Positions 56,767 to 64,000 of a DNA stretch of 64,000 bases are shown here, piece by piece. The translations under genes and the position numbers were made by a program. The DNA is taken from NCBI GenBank assembly GCA_016714085.1, contig JADJNW010000003.1, positions 248,001-312,000 of the forward strand, read 5' to 3'. Origin of the DNA: Saprospiraceae bacterium (GTDB lineage Bacteria > Bacteroidota > Bacteroidia > Chitinophagales > Saprospiraceae). Position 1 is the stretch's first letter. Each line of letters opens with the position of its first letter. The notes beneath the pieces were generated by a model that searched no databases, was not told the DNA's origin, and saw only the letters and a program-made list of their open reading frames with translations.

Positions 56767-59700
56767 TTAAAATTTAAAGTTCAAGTTGAAGCCCCAGCTA
56801 CGTGTAGAAGGCAATGCTACTGATTCTACACCTGGAATGATCGTACCACCTGAAGTAGAAGCTGTTTCCGGATCAATGTGCGGCACATCTGTCCACAATG
56901 CCAAGTTTCTACCTACAAATGATAAACTAATATCACGTATTGGCATCTTGCCCAACCAATTGTTAGGAATTGTGTAAGCCAAACGTACTTCGCGCAGTTT
57001 CACGAAAGAAGCATCATACACCATCGCTTCCAACAAACGACGACCTAGTGTGATCGAAGTATGCCACTCACGGGAGCTCAATTTCACATCGTTTGCACGG
57101 AAAGAACCATCACCGTTTTGGATCACGCCTTCACCAATAACACCGTTGCCAGCTACACTCAAGTCGTAACCATTAGCACGACCTTCGAGTGTTTCTTCGA
57201 TACGACCGCCTTCACGACCTACCGTCTGTGTGTGCGAATATAGTTCTCCACCTTGGCGAATATCAAATAACACATTCAAAGACAAGCCTTTATAACGAAA
57301 AGTATTATTGATACCCATCAAATAATCCGGATTGTAGTTACCCAACTTGACACGAGAGTCGGTTGGAATCGGCTTACCTTGAGAATTGTAAACAATGTGA
57401 CCTACATACTGACCTGTTGGATCGTAGTATTTGTCATTAGCATTGTTACTCACACGAGCAAAACCAATAGCATACATATCACCCATTTGCTCACCTACGC
57501 GTGCTTCGACGGTCATGTAGCGATCAGCCATTACAAAGTTGGTAATTTCCTGGCCAGTGATTGGATCTTTAAACAATTCTTTCACTTCGCTTCTGTTCAA
57601 AGAGAAGTTTACATCCACATCCCATTGTAAACCATTGCTCAATTGAACTGGTACAAGATTCAAAGCTGCTTCCAACCCTCTGTTTTCGATCAAACCAGCG
57701 TTGATAAAGCGTGCGCCATAACCGCTAGTAATTGAAATCGGTTGACCTAAAATCTGATTTTTACTTTTGGTGCGGTAAACAGCAAGGTCTAATCCAATAC
57801 GGTTATTGAAAAAACGAACATCAAAGCCTGCTTCAAGAGAAGTCGAAATTTCCGGCTTCAAAGTAGCATTTGGCAAAGTACTCTGCTCTGTATAAGCTGG
57901 TTGACCTTTCACCGGTGTCTGTGAGAAGTAAACCGGATCCAAGTTAAATGGATCGGTGTCGTTACCTACTTGTGCTACACCAAAGCGAACTTTTGCAAAA
58001 GAAAGTGGGCTTGTTGGGCTTACCTGGAACATATCGGTCAATACGCCACTTACGTTAGCAGCATAGTAGAAATAGCTCCAGTTGTCGGATGGCAATGAAG
58101 AAGACCAGTCGTTACGAGCTGATAAGTCAAGATACAAAAACCTGCGGAAGCCCAACTGCGTTGTACCATATACACTATTGATTCTCTTTTCAGAATGGAA
58201 AGTTGTACCAACCAATGCTACTCTGGAGTTGCCCAAAGAATAAACGCCTGGTACAGCAAGCTGTGGCGCACTAACATCAGAGATATTACGCTCTTGCTTG
58301 AGCAAGTTACCACCTGCAGAAGCAGATAAATTGAAATCAGTTGACAAATCCTTGTTGTAGCTCAACAAGAAGTCAAGGTTAGTCTCTGTGAAGTTAATTT
58401 TTTCTTCACGGTAGTTACCCAATTGGAAACGCTGTGTAGAATACGCTCTTCTACGATCGCGGAATTCACTGGTAACGTCGGTCGCAGCGCGAACCATCAA
58501 GCTCAAATTATCTGTAAACTGATAATTCGCAGATGCATAACCGTACACACGATCAATGCTTTGACCGTTGGTATTTTCATACACCTGGAAATATGGATTA
58601 TCGTGATAGTTATAGTTGAAATTGAATTGGTTCAAACCAACCCGACCGGCCATCCAGTAATCACGCAAAGCGGATACGTCAATACTGCTGCTAAACCAAC
58701 AATTGAACAAGTACATCAGGTTTTCTGTACCATAGCTCAAGTTAGGGCGGTTGCCGCTTTCATTGTTCAAATAGTTGATAACGGTGCGTACCGACAATTT
58801 GTCACTTAATTTATAACCTCCGTTGAAAGCGATCGTATTTCTTTGTTGATCAGTATTGGGCACAATACCAGTTTGATCCAACCAAGTATAAGCCAAACGG
58901 AAATCACCGCGATCATTGCTACCGGCAACAGCCACATTGTGAATCTGCGTCACACCTGTTTCAAAGAAGTCTTTGATATTGTCTTTATGAGAAACCCAAG
59001 GCGTTGGTGTGATTTCGCCACGAGCAGCCAATTGTGCATTCAAGTTAACAGGACCAATAGAAACAAACAAGTTACCCACATCCCCGCCGCGTAAACCATT
59101 AGCAGTTGGGCTATTGAATTGCTTGATCAACTGACCATTGAATGCAGGTCCCCAGCTTTCGTCAACACCATCAGCCAAGCCACCGCCATTACCATCACGG
59201 AATTCAAAAACGCCGTTCAAACCTTGACCATACTGATTCTGATAATCTGGCAAGCGAAGTGGATCCTCAAAAGTAACCGAAGAGTTGACAGATACACCGA
59301 TGCCTTTTACGTTTTTACCAGATTTGGTTGTAATCAAAATTACACCATTGTTTGCACGAGAACCGTACAAAGCCGTAGCGCTCGGGCCTTTCAGTACCGT
59401 TACGCTTTCGACATCATCCGGGTTAACAAAACCCGCGCCATTGCCATAATCCACATCCTGATTGCTCCTTCCTGAAGAACCTGTAATTTGGTTGGCGATG
59501 GGCACACCGTCTATTACAAAAAGCGGCTGGTTGTTATTGATGTTTAAAGAACGCTCACCACGAATGGTCACACGAGCCGAACCGCCAATACCAGAAGGGT
59601 TTCCGACGATTTGTACGCCAGCAACTTTACCTGCCAAATTGTTGATGAAGTTGGCATCTTTTGCTTTGTCGATCGCGTCACCTTTTACTTCCTGCACGGC

Positions 59701-60102
59701 ATAGCCCAGCGCCTTTTTTTCGCGGCTGATACCAAGTGCTGTAACCGTAATTTCATTTAATCCCACAGCAGATGTTTCCAAATTTACATTCAATGTACGT
59801 TGGCCATTCACTGCCACTTCAGTGGTTTTGAAACCCACAAAAGTAAATACAAGGATATTTTCGCCTTGAGCGAGCTCAATCGCATAGCTACCATCCAAAT
59901 CGGAGACCGTACCTTTGGATGTGCCTTTTACAGCGATACTTACACCGATTAATGGTTCGTTGGACTCCGCGTCCGTAACAATACCTTTTACCGTCGTTTG
60001 AGAAAATAGTGAAAAAGAGAGCAACATTGTTGCGAGCAAACCAAGAAGGCCTTTGCCATTCAAATGACATAGCCTCATTGGCAAGTGTACGAAAAGTTTC
60101 AT
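56767..60102 (-). CDS. SusC/RagA-family TonB-dependent transporter (third system)
   Basis: This intact 1,111-residue transporter has an unusually long N-terminal leader (MKLFVHLPMRLCHLNGKGLLG, then hydrophobic LLATMLLSFSLFSQ). A carboxypeptidase-regulatory-like domain (TVKGIVTDAESNEPLIGVSI) comes next, then the plug with VTIRGERSLNINNNQPLFVIDG and VTVLKGPSATALYGSRANNGV, and the barrel ending RSWGFNLNFKF. It is expressed from a well-matched promoter about 300 bases upstream, with a strong hairpin in its leader. Neighbouring genes suggest import of phosphorus- or nitrogen-containing compounds, but this is inference. Confidence 0.94.
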   Translation of the reverse strand: MKLFVHLPMRLCHLNGKGLLGLLATMLLSFSLFSQTTVKGIVTDAESNEPLIGVSIAVKGTSKGTVSDLDGSYAIELAQGENILVFTFVGFKTTEVAVNGQRTLNVNLETSAVGLNEITVTALGISREKKALGYAVQEVKGDAIDKAKDANFINNLAGKVAGVQIVGNPSGIGGSARVTIRGERSLNINNNQPLFVIDGVPIANQITGSSGRSNQDVDYGNGAGFVNPDDVESVTVLKGPSATALYGSRANNGVILITTKSGKNVKGIGVSVNSSVTFEDPLRLPDYQNQYGQGLNGVFEFRDGNGGGLADGVDESWGPAFNGQLIKQFNSPTANGLRGGDVGNLFVSIGPVNLNAQLAARGEITPTPWVSHKDNIKDFFETGVTQIHNVAVAGSNDRGDFRLAYTWLDQTGIVPNTDQQRNTIAFNGGYKLSDKLSVRTVINYLNNESGNRPNLSYGTENLMYLFNCWFSSSIDVSALRDYWMAGRVGLNQFNFNYNYHDNPYFQVYENTNGQSIDRVYGYASANYQFTDNLSLMVRAATDVTSEFRDRRRAYSTQRFQLGNYREEKINFTETNLDFLLSYNKDLSTDFNLSASAGGNLLKQERNISDVSAPQLAVPGVYSLGNSRVALVGTTFHSEKRINSVYGTTQLGFRRFLYLDLSARNDWSSSLPSDNWSYFYYAANVSGVLTDMFQVSPTSPLSFAKVRFGVAQVGNDTDPFNLDPVYFSQTPVKGQPAYTEQSTLPNATLKPEISTSLEAGFDVRFFNNRIGLDLAVYRTKSKNQILGQPISITSGYGARFINAGLIENRGLEAALNLVPVQLSNGLQWDVDVNFSLNRSEVKELFKDPITGQEITNFVMADRYMTVEARVGEQMGDMYAIGFARVSNNANDKYYDPTGQYVGHIVYNSQGKPIPTDSRVKLGNYNPDYLMGINNTFRYKGLSLNVLFDIRQGGELYSHTQTVGREGGRIEETLEGRANGYDLSVAGNGVIGEGVIQNGDGSFRANDVKLSSREWHTSITLGRRLLEAMVYDASFVKLREVRLAYTIPNNWLGKMPIRDISLSFVGRNLALWTDVPHIDPETASTSGGTIIPGVESVALPSTRSWGFNLNFKF

Positions 60103-60139
60103 AACTTGTGACTTTTGTTATTAAATACTTAATTATCAG

Positions 60140-60165
60140 GCCGGGATTGTTACAGCAATTCCGGC
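60140..60165 (-). promoter_or_regulatory. Leader hairpin of the third susC mRNA
   Basis: On the minus strand GCCGGAATTG pairs with CAATCCCGGC, ten pairs with one mismatch, around a six-base loop. It lies in the leader about 40 bases before the susC start and has no T run after it, so it is a leader structure rather than a terminator. Confidence 0.6.
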
Positions 60166-60409
60166 TTTATCTTTGCAATTCAGCTTCATTCTGAATCACT
60201 TATCATTTTTTTGTAGCCCAATTTAATTTTTATTTGCCGACTATGCTCCGAATCCTATCAATAGACGAAGCCGATTTTTTGAGAAGAACTTAGATTCAAG
60301 CGAAAGTTTTGATGATAGAAATCTTGACATAACATGAACGAGTAATGCGCAGGATGGCGGTTCGGACAGGCATTCTTGACACAACTCATTGAGTTTCCAC
60401 GCTCTCATG

Positions 60410-60441
60410 CAAAGGTAATTGGGTTCACAAAGGTTGACAAA
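60410..60441 (-). promoter_or_regulatory. Bacteroidota promoter for the third susC-susD operon
   Basis: On the minus strand TTTG (60438-60441), exactly 20 bases, then TACCTTTG (60410-60417) matches the Bacteroidota consensus in both boxes and spacing. The transcript would start near 60403, giving a leader of about 300 bases. Confidence 0.75.
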
Positions 60442-60746
60442 TACTAAACACGCTCTCCGTTTCCATTCTTATTTGTCGTTTTACGAAAGCAAAATTACAC
60501 ACTAGCTTGGCATTAGGGTTTAAGCTAAGTTTAAATATTTGTAAAGAAATTCTCTTACTTATTTAAAAGTTGATAAATATTCAACTCTTTGCTCTCAAAA
60601 TGGCTTAGAATGACCATTACTCAATTGATCTTATCTGTCCAAATTATTGGTTGAGGTGTTATATTTATAGAAAGGAGTATCCGAGAGCATTCTTTTCTTG
60701 TTAAATTTGTCTTTTTGATACATCAAATCACAAAATCTGTAATATT

Positions 60747-61598
60747 ATTAAGCTTTTTATTAAACAAATAATTGACTTTATATTATATAGCAATCTTTGG
60801 ATTGCCGCAGGCGCTTTTATACTTTGTATTCAGACTCAGTATCTACTAACCAATCAATTACAAATTACGAATTTTACTATTTTTACATTCTTTTCTACTC
60901 TATTATTATATGCTGTTCATCGGATTATCGGTCTTAAAAAATCAAAAAACAAACCAATTCAGCAACGATATGCTCGTATTCAACATTTCAAATCTGTTTG
61001 GTTAGCAAGCGCTTTGATTTCAATAATGGTTTGTGCTATTTTCTTTTTTCGTCTTGATATGCTTTTAAAAAAATCATTACTAATTCCTGTGCTGTTAGCG
61101 GCGGGTTATGCCATTCCTCTTTTGCCGAAAGGCAGGCGTTTACGAGATTTAAATTACCTAAAAATTTTTCTAATCGTAAGTTGCTGGAGCTTTGTGACAG
61201 TCGTGCTGCCTGCATTTGAAAATCATATTATTATAAATATTCCTATGATAATCATGATATTAGAGCGCAGTTGTTACATTTTTGCTTTAGCAATGATATT
61301 TGATATTCGGGATTTATCATTAGATGAAATAAGCCGGGTGCGCACCGTTCCTGGTTTTTTGGGAATACAAAGCGCCAAAACGCTTTCTTATATTACATTA
61401 ATATTAATGATTTTATTTGCCTGGTTTAATTTCCGAATAGATGCTTACACTTTAGGAAGTTTTTTGAGTATAATTATATCGGCTATTATAGGAATGGTAT
61501 TAATTTATTTTACATCTGAACAGCGAAATGATTACTATTTTTTAGGTTTGGCAGATGGGATGTTGCTTTTACAAATGTTGTTAATATTATTATTTTGA
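60747..61598 (+). CDS. UbiA-like prenyltransferase-related membrane protein (start uncertain)
   Basis: This is a membrane protein of about 280 residues with around eight helices, similar to UbiA-type proteins. An early LYSNLWIAAGAFILCIQTQ segment is followed later by MIFDIRDLSLDEISRVRTVP, which matches the second Asp-rich UbiA motif. The first Asp-rich motif is replaced by LLYAVHRIIGLKK, so prenyl transfer is doubtful. The protein-like frame extends at least 264 bases before the first TTG (61014), back to a stop near 60705, but contains no ATG, GTG or TTG there. It may use ATT (60744 or 60747), or an indel may hide the true start. Its end overlaps the convergent gene by 9 bases. Confidence 0.65.
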   Translation: MKLFIKQIIDFILYSNLWIAAGAFILCIQTQYLLTNQLQITNFTIFTFFSTLLLYAVHRIIGLKKSKNKPIQQRYARIQHFKSVWLASALISIMVCAIFFFRLDMLLKKSLLIPVLLAAGYAIPLLPKGRRLRDLNYLKIFLIVSCWSFVTVVLPAFENHIIINIPMIIMILERSCYIFALAMIFDIRDLSLDEISRVRTVPGFLGIQSAKTLSYITLILMILFAWFNFRIDAYTLGSFLSIIISAIIGMVLIYFTSEQRNDYYFLGLADGMLLLQMLLILLF

Positions 61599-62660
61599 CT
61601 CATATCTAAGTGGGTAATTAGCAAAACGATCTGCCCATTCGGCAATGCTTGGCGGAAATTTAATTTTATATTTTGTATCATTTGTAAAATAGCGCAGCAC
61701 AAGCTCTTCGCCCTCCATATCAATCGTCATCGCCCAATATTTAGCATTTTTATCATACATAATAATGGCTTCATTTGTACTAAATAAACCATACACCGCG
61801 CCTTCCGCTACTGTGACCGGAAAACCATTATCAGTCGTGCCATCCGAGACGGCAAAAGCCTTGCATATTATATGCAAATACATCATAATATTTTGTACCG
61901 ACTAATCGCTGGAAACCATTATGTATAGCTTGATTCGGGAAAATTTTATCCTCGCCTTCACCAAAAGAAAGGGTCGGTTTTATTTCAATCACTTTATTAT
62001 CAAATCGCCCGCTGGCGTAAGCCCGCATCCCGAAACCGCAGGCCAATCCTGAGCTTTGCTGCTCTATCTGAATATAATCACCTTTGAATTCAAAAATCAA
62101 ATGACAAGCTTCCGGGTTTTCTTCACCTTCCATCGGAAATTCCACTTGCTTGAAAACTGCCTGATTACCAATACGTTTTGCCGTGCCCCATATCTCCCCG
62201 ATATGCGCCGAACGCACTACGCTCAAAGCAAATTTTAAGCTGTCTTTAGTGACGCCGCCGATGAGCAAGGTGCCGCCATCCCAGGTATCATTGAGGTGCC
62301 AAGCGCCCGTCCAGCCTGATTTATCAGGGGTAATAGCATCGGATTTTACTTCAAATGATAAGTTTTTTACATTTTTTGGATCACTCCATGTTCCTTTAAT
62401 ATGATTCGCATCTGCAAATGCCCCTGTAAATGAACCAGTGAAATCATCTCCTGCGTATTCCTTGATTGTGAATTGATTATCATTTACAAATTCGCCGTAT
62501 ATATTAATTTTCTTACCCACTTTTTTATAAAATATTCCCTGTTAATATACCGTTTCCCCAATTTACAAGATACATCACAATCGGATACTTTCCGGGGCGT
62601 TTGGGAAAAGCCAATTTGCCCATTAACCCATAAAACAATCAGCAACAAAGCAATACGCAT
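61590..62660 (-). CDS. Secreted protein of unknown function (three frameshifts)
   Basis: The intact protein would be about 355 residues. The ATG at 62660 gives a signal peptide (MRIALLLIVLWVNGQIGFSQ). Single-base changes in the runs at 62594-62597, 62529-62532 and 61854-61857 then join GKYPIVMYLVNWGNG, the long middle KKINIYGEFVNDNQFTIKEY, and the end FAVSDGTTDNGFPVTVAEGA. The body is beta-rich with repeated small strands and a Cys-containing EACHLIFEFKGDYIQIEQ. I do not recognise a family. It lies just after the DUF1572 gene. All three shifts lie in short homopolymers. Confidence 0.65.
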
Positions 62661-62671
62661 AAGTTTTAGTT

Positions 62672-63113
62672 TTAATTGGAGCTTAGTAAACGGCGATGAT
62701 AATTCACTTGTCCGAGATGGTAATTCAAATGCGCAAGTAAATGAAATAAATAAAATCCTACCGTATTTTTAGATGGAAAGAAATTTTCAGGAAAATCTTT
62801 TTCAAAATCGTCAATTTCATTAATAACTTTACTCAATCATTATAATAGTAGCGTCAATATTATGTAATAACTCCGCTTGCGGTACGTCTTTGATTGAAAA
62901 TTCCAGATCGCGGTTGCGCTGGTAACCCGTATTGCCCAAGCCTGTCCCGATAAAATGATTCAAATTGCCCACCAGATGACAGCAAAGATTGCCGCCGGAA
63001 TTACTAATACCAGGCGCTACAATCCATAAATCAGCCTCGTTTTTGTAAGCGCTAATCTCATTGCGCAGCTGCTGCAAATGCTGTTGATAAAAATGAATCA
63101 GGTATTGCTTCAT
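62672..63113 (-). CDS. DUF1572 / DinB-fold protein (frameshift)
   Basis: This is a four-helix DinB-superfamily protein of about 145 residues. It begins MKQYLIHFYQQHLQQLRNEI (ATG at 63113) and has the DUF1572 segment DLWIVAPGISNSGGNLCCHLVGNLNHFIGTGLG with its conserved His. After a frame change near 62829-62840 it continues LSKVINEIDDFEKDFP and the C-terminal LLAHLNYHLGQVNYHRR, which provides the other two His ligands. DinB-fold proteins bind a metal and often act as thiol-dependent transferases, but this group's reaction is not known. The ATG at 63140 is less likely. Confidence 0.75.
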
Positions 63114-63166
63114 AAGTTGGTGTTCCAATATGTGTAGCACATTTTAAAAATGCGCCACACAGGTAA

Positions 63167-63674
63167 TTACAAATAACGTTCTTTTACAATATTTATATGA
63201 TGCAACTCATGTCCAGCGCTGATATACGCCAAAGCCCGAACGGAAATCGGCGTATTATTCGCTTTGCCAATTCGCTGGAAGACTTCCTTATTAAAACTTG
63301 AGCAAAAGTTGAATAGAAGCCTCGCGCACGGCAGCATATTCCGCGAGTAAAGAATCGACCGAACGCCCATCAGCATTGGATTCTGGCACATAAGCATCCT
63401 GGTCAAATCCGGGGAAAGAAGTCTGATCGTTTCTGGCAATGCCCAAGGCCCGATAAGTGAAAATGCGCTCACTATCAATCAAATGCAATAGCACTTCCTT
63501 GATGCTCCATTTGCCTTCTGCGTAGCGATAATCCCATTTTTCGATAGGCAAAGATTTCAAAAAGTCAAGCATTTGCTGCTTTTGATCGATCAGTAATTGT
63601 ACAACATCGCCTTCGGGTACTTTGTCAATATATCTTTGATAATATGGCGCGAATTCGCCTGTTTGTGGTCGCAT
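63167..63674 (-). CDS. DinB-family protein (frameshift)
   Basis: This is a DinB-fold putative metal-dependent protein of about 168 residues. It starts MRPQTGEFAPYYQRYIDKVP, has the first His ligand in GKWSIKEVLLHLIDSERIF, and the last pair in YISAGHELHHINIVKERYL. The frame changes near 63298-63299: removing one base gives SIQLLLSFNKEVFQRIGKAN. The Gly-Lys-Trp-Ser-x-x-Glu and His-x-x-His pattern is the DinB/YfiT type, related to bacillithiol transferases. It lies upstream of the DUF1572 gene in the same direction. The substrate is unknown. Confidence 0.82.
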
Positions 63675-63733
63675 TTTTGGTGTTTGTTATTTAGGTGTTC
63701 ATAATTAAATTCTTGAAGCAATCGATTGTTTTA

Positions 63734-64000
63734 TCAACCCATTACTTTTTCGCTTATTTTTACAGGAACAACCCAGCCGTGCTTATCCTCGATAATGCCA
63801 GCGCGCATTCCATTGATTTCTGCTTTCACCATTTCACCGATTTCGCGCTCTTGCATTGGTGGCAGTTCCATCATGGCTTCCCCATAGCCGATAGCCTCTA
63901 CGTGCGATACAACGCCGCCGTACCCGCGCCGAATGCTTCTTTCAATTGCCCTGATTGATAGGCAGCTACCACTTCGTCAATAGTAATGGGTCTTTCTTCT
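63734..64000 (-). CDS. ilvE: Branched-chain amino acid aminotransferase, C-terminal part (frameshift)
   Basis: This is the end of a fold-type IV PLP aminotransferase. ERPITIDEVVAAYQSGQLKE and AFGAGTAAVVSHVEAIGYG match the C-terminal part of large branched-chain aminotransferases, and the protein ends ISEKVMG. The frame shifts near 63912: without correction it stops after LYRT, while adding one base gives AAVVSHVEAIG. The 5' portion lies outside the window. The enzyme transfers amino groups between glutamate and leucine, isoleucine or valine. Confidence 0.83.

Larger units (their letters stand above)
60103..60746. other. Intergenic region upstream of the third susC
   Basis: About 640 bases with no convincing gene. 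It contains the leader hairpin (60140-60165), a second small hairpin ATTCAG/CTGAAT (60178-60196), the susC promoter (60410-60441), and AT-rich sequence up to the UbiA-like gene on the other strand. No operator-like palindrome was found. Confidence 0.7.

Noticed and set aside
58423..59704. Several plus-strand open frames of 80-130 residues opposite the third susC
   Set aside because: These are antisense shadows of a conserved transporter, with no protein-like composition.
1..64000. CRISPR arrays, tRNA or rRNA genes, insertion sequences and prophage genes
   Set aside because: No regularly spaced repeats, cloverleaf genes, transposases or phage structural genes were recognised on either strand.

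Overview
The window looks like one contig from a Bacteroidota genome, most likely a saprospiral or related environmental lineage. The evidence is three SusC/SusD outer-membrane nutrient systems, promoters of the Bacteroidota type (TTTG, about 19-20 bases, TAnnTTTG), a crtD-cruF-crtZ carotenoid block of the saproxanthin/myxol type, and an ftsX-DUF3098-uppP-truB block. No tRNA, rRNA, CRISPR array, insertion sequence or prophage was seen.

Layout. Positions 1-4168 hold a susC-susD pair, cut by the window edge, read away from a divergent LacI-family gene (4169-5200). Positions 5308-28569 are one long minus-strand pectin locus, read from right to left: kduD, kduI, susC, susD, a CE12-GH28 fusion, a GH105 hydrolase, a small NTF2-like protein, uxaB, uxaA, uxaC, kdgK, eda, exuT, and then a 6-deoxyhexose oxidation branch (SDR, FAH-family hydrolase, SDR, FucP-like permease). 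A second LacI-family gene (28844-29854) is divergent from it, with a near-perfect palindromic operator between them. Positions 29873-34759 carry a glycosyltransferase, a YfhO-like membrane protein and gpsA.

Positions 35130-43492 are the most unusual part: a plus-strand operon with its own clear promoter. It encodes a caspase-like protease with an effector-associated tail, an iSTAND-like adaptor carrying a related coiled-coil hairpin, a MoxR AAA+ ATPase, a small four-helix-bundle gene set between degenerate repeats, and a very large membrane protein. That protein combines a CoxE/vWA-like cytoplasmic part with a periplasmic carboxypeptidase-regulatory-like, WG-repeat and OmpA-like tail. I read it as a MoxR-vWA conflict or programmed-death system with an envelope-anchored sensor.

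Positions 43489-46399 (minus) are truB, uppP, DUF3098 and ftsX. Positions 46565-51323 (plus) are a secreted protein, crtD-cruF-crtZ, a tail-anchored protein, rpmI and rplT. Positions 51387-60102 (minus) hold a secreted metallo-beta-lactamase-fold protein, a secreted alkaline-phosphatase-superfamily protein, a class III PLP enzyme of the PbfA type and a third susC-susD pair. The right end has a UbiA-like membrane protein, a secreted protein, two DinB-fold genes and the 3' end of a branched-chain aminotransferase.

Data quality. At least fourteen single-base indels break otherwise intact, conserved genes, most in short homopolymers and many near the two ends. They are better explained by uncorrected sequencing error than by gene decay, so the broken genes are annotated here at full span with the shift positions stated.
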